From positions 198,787-262,786 of the forward strand of contig JALHNO010000001.1 of assembly GCA_022843465.1 (NCBI GenBank): DNA of 64,000 nt, read 5' to 3'. This document shows positions 25,040 through 34,912 of this stretch, piece after piece (the stretch's first letter is position 1; the number at the start of each line of letters is the position of its first letter). This stretch comes from Pseudomonadota bacterium. GTDB taxonomy: Bacteria; Pseudomonadota; Gammaproteobacteria; Xanthomonadales; Ahniellaceae. The position numbers and the translations under genes were made by a program. A model generated the notes under the pieces. That model made no database searches. It saw nothing but the letters and a program-made list of their open reading frames with translations, and was not told where the DNA came from.

Positions 25040-27799
25040 ATGAAAGTGAAGCAGACACCGATCGCATCGGCAGTAGCGCTGGTGCTGATGGGCATGGCCT
25101 ACCAGCCGGCCGTGCAGGCACAGCAGTCGGCACAGGAAGAAGCGGCAACGGCCGAGCGGGATGAGGCCAGGGACGCCAAGCAGATGGAAGTCGTGGTCGT
25201 TACCGGCATCCGCGCTTCACTGGAAAAATCGCTCGCGGTCAAGCGCGACTCCGATTCCGTGGTCGAGGTCATCACCGCCGAGGACATCGGCAAGATGCCG
25301 GACAAGAATGTCGCCGACTCGCTCCAGCGACTGCCCGGCGTCACCATCAGCTCGGCCAGCGCCAGCGAGGGCGGCTTCGACGAGAATGATCGCGTCAGTC
25401 TGCGCGGTACCAATCCCAGTCTGACCCAGACCATGATCGATGGGCACATGATCGGCTCCGGCGACTGGTTTGTATTGAATCAGGTCGGCACCGTGGGTCG
25501 CAGCGTGAGCTACTCCCTGCTGCCATCGGAACTGGTCGGCCAGGTGATCGTGCGCAAGAGCGCACAGGCCAATATCGTCGAAGGCGGTGTCGCCGGCACG
25601 GTCGATATCATCACGCGGCAGCCGTTGCAGTTTCAGGAACAGTTGTCGGCCGAAGCCTCATTCGGCATGGTGTATTCCGACCTGCCCGATGAGTTCGATC
25701 CGCAGTTCAGTGCCCTGGTCAACTGGAAGAATCCGGCCGACAGCTTTGGCATCCTGGTGCAGGGCTTTGCCGAGAAGCGCAGCCTGCGCCGAGATGGCCA
25801 GGAGATGCTCGGCTACAGCCAGATTGCGCCGGGAAGTGCGATCGCGCTGTCCAACCCTGATCTCTCCGGTGTCTACTATCCCAATGCGATCGGTTCGGCC
25901 CTGTTCGAGCAGGAGCGCGATCGCAAGGGTGGCCTGATCAATATCCAGGGCCGGCCCAGCGAAGATCTGACGCTCGCGTTCAGCGCGTTCTCCTCGCACA
26001 TGGAGGCGACCAACTTCAATCGCAATTTCATCGTGTGGCCGAGCCGAATTCTCGGCGGTGGTGCCGGCCAGGCGCCGGACCCCGGCTATGTCGTGCGCAA
26101 CAACACCCTGGTCGAAGCCAATTTCAGCAATATCGCCGGCCGCCAATACGCCATCGATGACCAGATCTATCGCCCCGGCGCCAACTCCGAGTCGGAGTTC
26201 TACAATCTTGATATCGAGTTTCTCGCCAATGATCGGCTGACACTGACCGGCAAGATCGGCGCCTCGACCGGTCGCGGCGAAACACCCGAGCAGGCGGTGT
26301 TCGAGGGCGACATCTTCAATACCGGTGCGACCTATCGGCTCAATGGTCTGCGTTCACCCGCCGACGCTTCGATCCCGCTCGGCAATCCGGCGGTATTCAC
26401 CGGCACAACGCTCGACTGGATCTTTGGCGCCAGCCCCGCAACCACCGACGACAAGGAGCGCTGGGCACAGATCGATGGCGTGTTCTCGCTCGACAACGAC
26501 ACCTTCAACAATCTGCGTTTCGGTGCCCGCGCCGCGCAACACGAGCGCGACTCGACCTTTGTCGCCCAGGGACCGTTGTGGTCGGCCGATCCGTTCAATG
26601 TGGCCAATCTGCCGCAGTGGAACGGCGAGACCTATCCCGGCAATTTCGGCTCCGGACTCGGTGGCGGCAACTTCCCGCGCAATGTCTGGCAGCTCGATCC
26701 GCAGATCCTGCGCGACTGGGGCAATATCTATTCCAATCGCGATCCGGTGACGCGACGCTATTTCCCGGCCGAATTCGCGATGGAAGAAAACAATCGCGCC
26801 GCCTACATCATGAGCGATCTCGGCGGCGACAACTGGAGCGGCAATATCGGCGTGCGCGTGGTGCAGACCGAGGAGCGCGTATTGCAGAACGTGCCGATTC
26901 CGGGTTCGGTGTGCCCGGCGCTGGAACCCTGTGCTGCGGTGCCCGGTGCCATCACCACGTCGGCATTCGGCAGCTTCTATCAGCGCCTGGTCGAGAACGA
27001 CTACACCGATGTGCTGCCGAGCGCCAACTTCCGTTTCCAGTTGTCGGACCAACTGGTCGGACGCCTGGCAGCGGCCAAGACAATGGCACGTCCCGACTTC
27101 AGCTCGATCGGCGGCGCGGTCGATCTCAATGACACCCTGTTGACCGGCAGCGGCGGCAATCCCAACCTCAAGCCGATCCGCTCGACCAACTTCGATGCCG
27201 CGCTGGAGTGGTACTACGGTCCGGAGTCCCTGCTGTCGGCCGGTCTGTTCTACATGGATCTGTCGAGCTATGTCAGCTACGGTGTGTCCAATGCGACCTA
27301 CCGCAATATCCGCACCGGTCTCGACGAAGTTTATGCGATCACTTCACCGGTCAATGGCAAGGGTGATATCCAGGGCCTGGAACTGGCCTGGCAGCAGCCG
27401 CTCGGTCACGGCTTTGGCATCATGGCCAACTACACCTATGCCGATGCCGAGGCGCGCAAAGAAGTGCCCACCGATACCGGCGAACTGGTCGGCGCATCGC
27501 GCGATACCTACAACCTCGCCGGCTACTTCGAGAACGAGTGGCTGAACGCCCGCGTCGCCTATACCTACCGTTCCGAGTTCTTCAACGGCCTCGATCGCAG
27601 CACCGCGCAACATCAGGACGAAGTCGGCACGCTGGCGGCTTCGCTCGGCTTCCGGATCAGCGAGCGGATGACCTTGTCGCTGGACGGCCTGAACCTCAAC
27701 CGGCCGGTGCTCAAGTACTACGCCAACAATCGCGATCAGCCGACCGCGTTTTACGACAACGGCCGCCAGTTCTATCTGTCCTTGCGGGTAAAGATGTAG
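25040..27799 (+). CDS. TonB-dependent outer-membrane receptor, probably for chitin-derived oligosaccharides
   Basis: 919 residues. A signal peptide (ASAVALVLMGMAYQPAVQA) is followed by an acidic linker with a TonB-box-like VVVVTGIRASLEKSL. The plug domain holds VVEVITAEDIGKMPDKNVAD, then SLQRLPGVTIS, typical of the large sugar-receptor class in Caulobacter and Xanthomonas. The barrel runs to the last residues, ending in the aromatic-hydrophobic FYLSLRVKM expected for Bam recognition. It should bring GlcNAc oligomers into the periplasm using TonB energy; the ligand is inferred from the genes that follow, a GH20 hexosaminidase and a GlcNAc-type PTS. It is first in the plus-strand arm and preceded by the three-box operator. 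Confidence 0.92.
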   Translation: MKVKQTPIASAVALVLMGMAYQPAVQAQQSAQEEAATAERDEARDAKQMEVVVVTGIRASLEKSLAVKRDSDSVVEVITAEDIGKMPDKNVADSLQRLPGVTISSASASEGGFDENDRVSLRGTNPSLTQTMIDGHMIGSGDWFVLNQVGTVGRSVSYSLLPSELVGQVIVRKSAQANIVEGGVAGTVDIITRQPLQFQEQLSAEASFGMVYSDLPDEFDPQFSALVNWKNPADSFGILVQGFAEKRSLRRDGQEMLGYSQIAPGSAIALSNPDLSGVYYPNAIGSALFEQERDRKGGLINIQGRPSEDLTLAFSAFSSHMEATNFNRNFIVWPSRILGGGAGQAPDPGYVVRNNTLVEANFSNIAGRQYAIDDQIYRPGANSESEFYNLDIEFLANDRLTLTGKIGASTGRGETPEQAVFEGDIFNTGATYRLNGLRSPADASIPLGNPAVFTGTTLDWIFGASPATTDDKERWAQIDGVFSLDNDTFNNLRFGARAAQHERDSTFVAQGPLWSADPFNVANLPQWNGETYPGNFGSGLGGGNFPRNVWQLDPQILRDWGNIYSNRDPVTRRYFPAEFAMEENNRAAYIMSDLGGDNWSGNIGVRVVQTEERVLQNVPIPGSVCPALEPCAAVPGAITTSAFGSFYQRLVENDYTDVLPSANFRFQLSDQLVGRLAAAKTMARPDFSSIGGAVDLNDTLLTGSGGNPNLKPIRSTNFDAALEWYYGPESLLSAGLFYMDLSSYVSYGVSNATYRNIRTGLDEVYAITSPVNGKGDIQGLELAWQQPLGHGFGIMANYTYADAEARKEVPTDTGELVGASRDTYNLAGYFENEWLNARVAYTYRSEFFNGLDRSTAQHQDEVGTLAASLGFRISERMTLSLDGLNLNRPVLKYYANNRDQPTAFYDNGRQFYLSLRVKM

Positions 27800-27999
27800 T
27801 CGCGGCTGAGCGCGGCCGCCAGCGCTGGACAGGCAAGCGCCAGTACAGCGCTGCGCATGGCCTGCAGAAACGATGCGGGTCCGCGCACGTCGCCGGCGGC
27901 CCGCTGCCGGAGGTACATTGATGACGGTGCCGGCCGGCGCGGAAGCTTCCGTGTGGCCCTGACGACCGCGATCGAATTCCAGACTGGAGCTGCGACCCG

Positions 28000-30339
28000 A
28001 TGCCCAATGCGCTGCTGCGAAAATTCTGGAGCCTTCTGGTTTCGGTGCTGCTGACCCTGCTGGGCGCAGCACCGAGCCAGGCGACCGAACCCGGTGTGAT
28101 CCCCAATCCGCTCAGCATCCAGCGCAGTTCGGGTTCGTTCGCCATCGACAGCACAGTCGTCATCCGGGTGCCGACCGATGATGCCGAACTGCAGGCCGCG
28201 GGCGCCTATCTGAACTGGCTGATCGAGCGCGGTCAGGGCGTGCTGCTGAAGGTACAGACGCAGCGATCAACGGGCCGGGAAATCCGCCTGCAGCGGAGTC
28301 GCGGTAACCGCGATGCCGAGTCATACCGCCTGCAGATCAGCGCAAGCCACATCCGCGTCCGCGCGCCGAGCCGTCTCGGCATCCTGCATGCTGCGCGCAG
28401 TCTTGAACAGCTGATCCAGCGCGACCCGCAGGGCGTCCTGAGCGTCGCCGCCTTGCGTATCGATGACGCCCCGCAGTTCGCCTGGCGCGGCCTGATGCTG
28501 GACTCGGCCCGGCACTATCAGTCACCCGCCTTCATCCGCGACTTCATCGACTGGATGGCCCTGCACAAACTCAATGTGCTGCACTGGCATCTCACGGATG
28601 ATCAGGCCTGGCGCCTGCAGATCCGCAAGTATCCAAGACTGACCGAAGTTGGCGCCTGGCGGGTTCCGGCTGGACGCGCTGCGGCCGCCGATCTCGATGC
28701 AGAGCGCGGCATGCCGAACAAATACGGCGGCTACTACAGCCAGCAGGATGTCCGCGCCATCGTGGCGCATGCGACATCGCGCGGCATTCGCATCGTGCCG
28801 GAAATTGAAATGCCTGGCCATGCCAGTGCGGCGCTGGCCGCCTATCCGCAATACGCGGCGCTCGCGCAGCCGCCCGTCGAGGTGCCGGCCGACTGGGGTG
28901 TCTATCCGCATGTCTACGATGTCGACGACGCCACCTTCGGCTTCCTGCAGGACGTGCTCGACGAAGTGATGGAACTGTTCCCCGGCGAATGGATCCATGT
29001 TGGCGGTGACGAGGTGATGACCGCCGAATGGGCGGGGTCCGCGCAGGCGCAGCAGCGCATGCGTGATCTCGGCATCAGCGATCCCGCCGGCCTGCAGGCC
29101 TACTTCACCCAGCGCATCGGGCGCTATCTCAAGTCCAGGGGACGTCGTCTGGTCGGCTGGGATGAGATCCTCGAACCCGGACTCGATCAGGATGCCATCG
29201 TGATGTCCTGGCGCGGTGTCGCTGGCGCACTCGCGGCGACTGCGCGCGGGCATGACAGCGTACTGTCGCCGCATCCCCTGCTGTATCTCGACAATCGACA
29301 GGGCACCGGCAGCGACGAGCCACCCGGACGTTTGCACACGGTACGGCTGGAAGACATCTATCGTTTCGATCCACTGCCGGCAGCACTGACTGCCGATCAG
29401 CGGCGTCACCTGCTCGGCATCCAGGGCAATATCTGGACCGAACATATCCGCACCGAGGAACGCGTCGGCTGGATGACCTTTCCACGCGCGGCCGCCATCG
29501 CCGAACTCGGCTGGTCGGCTCCGGCGCGGCGTGACTGGAAGGATTTCCTGAGCCGCGTGCCGAATCTTCTGCAACGCTATCAGGCGTTCGCCATTCCGCA
29601 CGCCGACAGTGCGTTCGCCGTGCAGGCCGAGACCAGATACCTCGATCAGGGCGGCCGTGCCGAAGTCAGTCTGACCAGCCAGAGCGGGTTCGGAGAAATT
29701 CGTTACACGCTCGATGGCAGCGCGCCGCAGGCGGACTCCACACTGTATCGGGACGCGCTCGCGCTGACGCTGCGGGCACAGCTGCGCGCCAACAGCTTTC
29801 TGGGTGCGCAGGCGCTGGCGCGGGCGCGCCAGTTCGAACTTGCCAGCAGTGTTCAGCAGCGGCGCAGTAGTGCCGAGTTGCGCCGCTGCACGGAAGCCAT
29901 CGCACTGGCATTGGAAGACGAGTCGCCGCTGCGTGGTGAGCGTGCCATCTTTCATCTGGATATCCAGAACCCCTGCTGGATCTTTCCGCAGGCCAGGCTC
30001 GATCGCGTCGCGCGCATCGTTGCCGAAGTCGGCGATGTGCCCTTCAATTTCCAGATCGGCAAGGCGCGTGATGCGATCCGCTTCGCTGCGCCGAAGACCG
30101 CCGATGGCGAACTGCTGGTGCATCTGGATCACTGTGAGGGTGAGCTGATCGCGCGGATACCGCTGGCTGCACTCGGCGCTTCCGCACCGGCAACCCAGGT
30201 CGTCGAAGCAGATTTGAACGCGCCTGGCGGTCATCACGATCTCTGCCTGCGTTTCGCCCAGCTCGCTATCGATCCGATGCGCACGCTGGATTGGGTGCAA
30301 CTGCTCGATCGCGAGCCGACCGGCGAACGGAGACCCTGA
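28000..30339 (+). CDS. Beta-N-acetylhexosaminidase, GH20 family
   Basis: 779 residues. The N-terminal signal (FWSLLVSVLLTLLGAAPSQA) directs it to the periplasm or outside. The GH20b-type domain (about 40-150) precedes the catalytic barrel, whose landmarks are FAWRGLMLDSARHYQ, LNVLHWHLTDDQAWR, RIVPEIEMPGHA and HVGGDE with the catalytic Asp-Glu pair D337-E338. A C-terminal region after residue 540 includes a chitobiase/Fn3-like strand set (EIRYTLDGSAPQADS). The enzyme releases terminal GlcNAc from chito-oligosaccharides imported by the receptor. The 200 bases before it hold no operator I can see, so it probably shares the receptor's transcript. Its stop overlaps the next gene's start (TGATG). 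Confidence 0.95.
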   Translation: MPNALLRKFWSLLVSVLLTLLGAAPSQATEPGVIPNPLSIQRSSGSFAIDSTVVIRVPTDDAELQAAGAYLNWLIERGQGVLLKVQTQRSTGREIRLQRSRGNRDAESYRLQISASHIRVRAPSRLGILHAARSLEQLIQRDPQGVLSVAALRIDDAPQFAWRGLMLDSARHYQSPAFIRDFIDWMALHKLNVLHWHLTDDQAWRLQIRKYPRLTEVGAWRVPAGRAAAADLDAERGMPNKYGGYYSQQDVRAIVAHATSRGIRIVPEIEMPGHASAALAAYPQYAALAQPPVEVPADWGVYPHVYDVDDATFGFLQDVLDEVMELFPGEWIHVGGDEVMTAEWAGSAQAQQRMRDLGISDPAGLQAYFTQRIGRYLKSRGRRLVGWDEILEPGLDQDAIVMSWRGVAGALAATARGHDSVLSPHPLLYLDNRQGTGSDEPPGRLHTVRLEDIYRFDPLPAALTADQRRHLLGIQGNIWTEHIRTEERVGWMTFPRAAAIAELGWSAPARRDWKDFLSRVPNLLQRYQAFAIPHADSAFAVQAETRYLDQGGRAEVSLTSQSGFGEIRYTLDGSAPQADSTLYRDALALTLRAQLRANSFLGAQALARARQFELASSVQQRRSSAELRRCTEAIALALEDESPLRGERAIFHLDIQNPCWIFPQARLDRVARIVAEVGDVPFNFQIGKARDAIRFAAPKTADGELLVHLDHCEGELIARIPLAALGASAPATQVVEADLNAPGGHHDLCLRFAQLAIDPMRTLDWVQLLDREPTGERRP

Positions 30340-32846
30340 TGGCAAACCTTATCCTGCATGCGCCGCTCGCTGGTTGGGCCATGCCGCTGGACGAAGTTCC
30401 CGATCCGGTCTTCGCGCAGCGCATGGCCGGCGATGGCATCGCGATCGATCCGACTGGCGATCTGCTGCACGCGCCCTGCGACGGCCGGATTTTTCCGATG
30501 CCGGGTTCGAGTCATGCATTGACCCTGCGCACTGCCGAGGGCATCGACATCCTGCTGCATCTGGGCATCGAGACCGTCGCGCTTGCCGGTGCCGGATTCG
30601 AACTGCTGGTCAAGGCGGGTGCCCAGGTGTGCCGCGGTCAACCGCTGCTGCGCTTTGATCTCGACCTGATCGCCATGCGCGCGCGCAGTGCGATCACTCC
30701 CATCCTTGTGGTCAGTGGCGGCAGACTGGTGGTCGCTGCGGACAGCTGCCGCGGGCGCAGCATCGCGGTCGGCGATCCGCTGATGGAAGTGCAGGCGGAT
30801 CACTCCACTGCCACCGTCGTCGCTGCGGCGGCAACGGACACGCGGGTCTTCGTCAGGCGTGGCCTGCGGGCTGGTTTCGATCATGGCATCCATGCGCGTC
30901 CGGCGGCCCTGATCGCCGCCGCGCTGAAACCCTACGCAGCCAAGCTCAGCCTGCATGCGCACGGCCGCGCGGCCAATGCACGCAGCGCGGTGTCCCTGAT
31001 GGCCCTGGGTGTCCAGCACAACGAAGCGGTAGAGCTGCAGGCCAGCGGCAGCGATGCCGAGGCAGCGCTGACGGCGGTCGCCGCCCTGCTGATCGCGGAC
31101 GAGCAGGCGCCGCCAGCACAGGATTCCGTTGTCGAAGTCCGGGTTCCGCTGCCGGCCATGCTGTCGGCGCTGATTGCGCATCGCGGGCTGGCGCTGGGGC
31201 GTGCCATCCAGCTGCAGCAGACGCTGCCCGCGTTTGCCGAGTACGCCAGCGATCCGGCCGAGCAAGGGCGCGCGCTGGACGATGCGCTGCTCAAGGTATC
31301 CGCACATCTCGAGTCGCTGATGCAGACCCAGCGCGGAGAACAGGTCGCCATCCTGCGCGCCCACGGCGAACTGCTGCAGGATCCGGAACTGCGCGACGAG
31401 GCAACGCAGTGGATTGCCCAGGGACGCAGCGCCGCCTGGGCCTGGCAGCGCGCGATCACTACGGCGCGCACGGCCCTCGCCGCCGTTGCCGATCCGCATA
31501 TCCGCGATCGCATCGCCGACCTGCAGGATCTCGAACGGCAGGTACTGCGCGTGCTCGCTGGACAGCCGGCGAGTGACGGCATCGCGCTGCCGGAAGCGGC
31601 CATTCTGCTTGCGGACGAACTGCTGCCTTCGCAATTGATGGCGCTGGATCGCAGTCGGATTGCGGGGCTCTGCAGTGCCCGCGGTGGCCCGACCTCGCAT
31701 GTCGCCATCATTGCGGCGGCACTCGGTATTCCCGCCCTGGTCGCCGCCGGTGCGCAAGTGTTGCAGATTGCCGATGGCGCGGAACTGCTGCTGGATGCCG
31801 AGCGCGGCCAACTCCTGATCGCGCCCGATGAAGCGGCGCGGCAGCGCGCGCGTCGAGCAATCAGCGAGCAGCGCGTCCGCCATGCCGAAGACCTTGCCGC
31901 AGCAGCGGCCAGCTCGGCGACACGTGATCGTGTTGCCATTCGGGTCTACGCCAATCTGGGTTCGATTGCCGACGCCACGGTGGCAGTCGGCCGGGGCGCC
32001 GAGGGCTGTGGTCTGCTGCGCAGCGAATTCCTGTTTCTGGAACGCCAGCAGCCGCCGGATGAAGAAGAGCAGCGCAGTGAGTACCAGGCCATCCTCGATG
32101 CCATGGGCAGTCGACCGCTGACCATCCGTACGCTTGATATCGGCGGCGACAAACCCATCCCGTACCTGCCACTGCCGCACGAGGACAACCCTGCGCTCGG
32201 CCTGCGCGGACTGCGGACCAGCCTGGCCTGGCCCGAGCTGCTGAAGACCCAGCTGCGCGCGATCCTGGGTCTGCAACCCTTGAACCAGGTGCGCCTGCTG
32301 CTGCCGATGGTCACCGAGGTCGACGAAATTCGCAGCGTGCGCGCGATGATCAATACCTGCCGGGGCGAGCTCGGTATCAGCGCCACGCCACGGCTCGGCG
32401 TGATGATCGAGACTCCTGCCTCGGCTGTGCTCGCCGATCAACTGCTCGCTGAAGTCGATTTTCTTTCGATCGGCACCAATGATCTCTCGCAGTATGTACT
32501 GGCGATGGACCGTACCCACGCACGGCTGGCGGCGCGTCTGGATGCCCTGCATCCTTCGGTGTTGCGCTTGATCGCGCAGGTCGCGCGCAGTGCCGATGAA
32601 CGCGGCGTCGAGCTTGCCGTCTGCGGTGGCCTCGCTTCCGATCCGGACGCGATTGCCCTGTTGATCGGGCTGGGCGTACGCGAAATTTCTGCCGTCCCGA
32701 CCGCGATCCCCGAACTCAAGCGCGTCATCCGTTCCCTGCACAGTGGCGCCTGCGTGGAACTCGCGCAGCAGGCGCTCAAGCTCGGCAGTGCCCGCGCCGT
32801 GCGCGAGCGCGCCATTGCCAGTCGTCTCGAAGTATCCGGAGCCTAG
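30339..32846 (+). CDS. Multidomain PTS phosphotransferase EIIA(Glc-type)-HPr-EI
   Basis: 835 residues fusing three PTS modules. EIIA (about 1-150) has DILLHLGIETVAL with the phosphorylated His74. HPr (about 170-255) has FDHGIHARPAALI with His185. EI (about 270-835) has GLCSARGGPTSHVAIIAAAL with His454, the PEP-binding GCGLLRSEFLFL and IGTNDLSQYVLAMDR, and C762 in VCGGLASD. Phosphate flows from PEP through EI and HPr to EIIA and on to the EIICB encoded next. Such a fusion is the usual GlcNAc-specific arrangement in several Gammaproteobacteria. Coupled by TGATG to the hexosaminidase and three bases from the next gene. Confidence 0.95.
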   Translation: MANLILHAPLAGWAMPLDEVPDPVFAQRMAGDGIAIDPTGDLLHAPCDGRIFPMPGSSHALTLRTAEGIDILLHLGIETVALAGAGFELLVKAGAQVCRGQPLLRFDLDLIAMRARSAITPILVVSGGRLVVAADSCRGRSIAVGDPLMEVQADHSTATVVAAAATDTRVFVRRGLRAGFDHGIHARPAALIAAALKPYAAKLSLHAHGRAANARSAVSLMALGVQHNEAVELQASGSDAEAALTAVAALLIADEQAPPAQDSVVEVRVPLPAMLSALIAHRGLALGRAIQLQQTLPAFAEYASDPAEQGRALDDALLKVSAHLESLMQTQRGEQVAILRAHGELLQDPELRDEATQWIAQGRSAAWAWQRAITTARTALAAVADPHIRDRIADLQDLERQVLRVLAGQPASDGIALPEAAILLADELLPSQLMALDRSRIAGLCSARGGPTSHVAIIAAALGIPALVAAGAQVLQIADGAELLLDAERGQLLIAPDEAARQRARRAISEQRVRHAEDLAAAAASSATRDRVAIRVYANLGSIADATVAVGRGAEGCGLLRSEFLFLERQQPPDEEEQRSEYQAILDAMGSRPLTIRTLDIGGDKPIPYLPLPHEDNPALGLRGLRTSLAWPELLKTQLRAILGLQPLNQVRLLLPMVTEVDEIRSVRAMINTCRGELGISATPRLGVMIETPASAVLADQLLAEVDFLSIGTNDLSQYVLAMDRTHARLAARLDALHPSVLRLIAQVARSADERGVELAVCGGLASDPDAIALLIGLGVREISAVPTAIPELKRVIRSLHSGACVELAQQALKLGSARAVRERAIASRLEVSGA

Positions 32847-32849
32847 GCC

Positions 32850-34589
32850 ATGATGAAACTGCTGATCCATGCCACCCAGGTGCTCGGACGCGCGCTGATG
32901 CTGCCGATCGCGGTGCTGCCCGTCGCCGGACTGCTGCTGCGCCTGGGTCAGCCCGACATGCTCGATCTTGCGGCGATGGCGGCGGCGGGTGACGCCATCT
33001 TTTCCAACCTCGGTCTGCTGTTCGCGATCGGTGTTGCGGTGGGACTCGCGCGCGAGAATCATGGCGCCGCCGGGCTCGCCGCCGTGGTCGGCTTTCTGGT
33101 CGCCAGCAAGGGCGCCGAGGTGCTGCTCACGGTGCCTGCCGAAGTGTCGGCCGCTGCCGCCGGTGCCCACGAAGCCGTGGTCCTCGCTGCCTACAAGGCA
33201 CGCCAGCTCGGCAAGCTCAGCGTGCCGATCGGCATCCTGTCCGGGGTGATCGCCGGCCTGCTCTACAACCGTTACAGCGATATCCGACTGCCCAGCTATC
33301 TGGCCTTCTTTGCCGGGCGTCGCTTCGTACCGATTGCAGCGGGCTGCACCGGACTGCTGGTTGCGCTGGTATTCGGCTACGGCTGGCCGCTGCTGGAACA
33401 TGGCATGGACCAGTTCAGTCATGCGGTGATCGAGTCCGGCTCGTTCGGGCTGTTCGTCTATGGTGTCCTCAACCGCATCCTGATCATCACCGGCCTGCAC
33501 CATATCCTCAACAATGTCGCCTGGTTCATGGTTGGAGACTTTGGCGGTGTCACCGGCGATCTCAAGCGCTTCTTTGCCGGTGATCCCACGGCCGGAATGT
33601 TCATGAGCGGCTTCTTTCCGGTGATGATGTTCGGACTGCCGGCGGCCTGTCTGGCGATGTATCACACCGCCTTGCCCGCGCGTCGACGCGAGACCGCCGG
33701 CCTGCTGATGTCGATGGGGCTGACCTCGTTTCTCACCGGTGTCACCGAGCCGATCGAGTTCACCTTCATGTTCCTGGCGCCCTTCCTGTATCTGCTGCAT
33801 GCCCTGCTCACCGGCACCGCGATGGTGGTGATGCATCTGCTCGAAATCCGCCTCGGTTTCAGCTTCTCGGCGGGCCTGTTCGATTACGTCCTGAACTTCC
33901 GCAATGCCGGCAATCCGCTGCTGCTGTTGCCGGTGGGGGCGGTCTATTTCGCGCTGTACTACGGATTGTTCCGCTACTTCATCGTCAGGCTGGATCTGAA
34001 GACGCCAGGGCGAGAGGCGCCGGTGCCGGGCACTGCGCCGGCTGCGCCGGATGCGGACCCAGCATCGGATGATATTGGCGGCGCCTACGCAGCCGCGCTT
34101 GGTGGCGCCGCAAATCTGCAGGCGGTCGATGCCTGCACCACACGCCTGCGCCTGCGCATCGTCGACATGAATCGCATCGATGAGGCCAAGCTGCGCACGC
34201 TGGGTGCACGCGGGGTGTTGCGGCTGGGTAGCAGTGATCTTCAGGTCGTCGTCGGTCCAGTCGCCGATCAGCTTGCCGGTGATATCCGCGCGCATCTGAG
34301 CCGGCCACGGCAGTCGGCAAGTCCAGCAAGGGCGCCCGCCGCTGCAGCGACTTCGAAAGTGGCGGGATTGCCGAGTCCCGAACTCGCCCAGGCGCTTGGC
34401 GGCAGTGACCAGGTGCTGTCGATTGCACGGGTCGCTTCGCGCCTGCTGATCAGTCTGCGCGCCGGCAGCGTGATCGACGAGGCTGCTCTGAGCGCGCTTG
34501 GCGTGCGCGCCATTGCGCGACTCGGGCCAGGCCGGATTCATCTATTGCACGCAGAACCGGCTGGATTGCTGCTGCCGGTAAAGGGCTGA
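32850..34589 (+). CDS. PTS GlcNAc-type EIICB permease with extra degenerate EIIB-like domain
   Basis: 579 residues. The EIIC domain (about 1-380) has many membrane segments and the sugar-site signatures NRILIITGLHHILNNVAWF and GVTEPIEFTFMFLAP, typical of the glucose/GlcNAc branch. After a Pro/Ala linker comes EIIB: AALGGAANLQAVDACTTRL with phosphocysteine C429. A second copy follows another linker: QALGGSDQVLSIARVASRL. It aligns well with EIIB, but valine (about residue 528) stands where the cysteine should be, so it cannot carry phosphate in the normal way. The protein imports GlcNAc across the inner membrane as GlcNAc-6-phosphate for NagA. The missing EIIA is supplied by the gene just upstream. 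Confidence 0.94.
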   Translation: MMKLLIHATQVLGRALMLPIAVLPVAGLLLRLGQPDMLDLAAMAAAGDAIFSNLGLLFAIGVAVGLARENHGAAGLAAVVGFLVASKGAEVLLTVPAEVSAAAAGAHEAVVLAAYKARQLGKLSVPIGILSGVIAGLLYNRYSDIRLPSYLAFFAGRRFVPIAAGCTGLLVALVFGYGWPLLEHGMDQFSHAVIESGSFGLFVYGVLNRILIITGLHHILNNVAWFMVGDFGGVTGDLKRFFAGDPTAGMFMSGFFPVMMFGLPAACLAMYHTALPARRRETAGLLMSMGLTSFLTGVTEPIEFTFMFLAPFLYLLHALLTGTAMVVMHLLEIRLGFSFSAGLFDYVLNFRNAGNPLLLLPVGAVYFALYYGLFRYFIVRLDLKTPGREAPVPGTAPAAPDADPASDDIGGAYAAALGGAANLQAVDACTTRLRLRIVDMNRIDEAKLRTLGARGVLRLGSSDLQVVVGPVADQLAGDIRAHLSRPRQSASPARAPAAAATSKVAGLPSPELAQALGGSDQVLSIARVASRLLISLRAGSVIDEAALSALGVRAIARLGPGRIHLLHAEPAGLLLPVKG

Positions 34590-34912
34590 TCGCGCCCAGC
34601 CTCGGCGCGCAGCGGAGTCGAACAAACTGCTGCTGCCTCACGATGGCCATGTGCCGCGTTGACGGAGCAGGCGCGCGGGCGTAGCCTCAGCTCGTCGGTC
34701 CCGGGGGGCGGAATCTATCAGGCTTCTTGTGCCAGTGTGGTCTGTCGCTGCGATGCTGCCACCGACTGTGTTGAACAATCAGTCCATCCCATTCGGGAGT
34801 GTGCCCCGGTGAATTCAACGTATCCTGTTCGTGCCATCCTTGACCATCTGCCGTGGGCAAATGGCTACCGGCGTGCACCAGCGGAACTTCTCCGAGTCGC
34901 CGGAGAGCCGTC
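34590..34912. other. Intergenic stretch after the GlcNAc cluster
   Basis: 323 bases with no gene I can support. No strong terminator hairpin is visible after the PTS stop, and the small open frames are GC-skewed noise. A ribosome-binding site (GGAGAG) near its right end serves the next gene. Confidence 0.5.

Noticed and set aside
24714-25148. A 144-residue minus-strand frame in the GlcNAc control region
   Set aside because: It overlaps the start of the receptor gene and the operator region, and has no family signature.
27800-27999. Operator boxes before the hexosaminidase gene
   Set aside because: I looked for TGGTATT-type units and found none, so it is most likely read from the receptor's promoter.
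28522-30345. A 607-residue minus-strand frame
   Set aside because: Shadow of the GH20 hexosaminidase gene.
30234-34541. A 1435-residue open frame on the minus strand
   Set aside because: It is the antisense shadow of the two PTS genes and the end of the hexosaminidase gene. Its sequence has Gln/His/Arg-rich noncoding texture with no domains, whereas the plus strand has intact PTS motifs.
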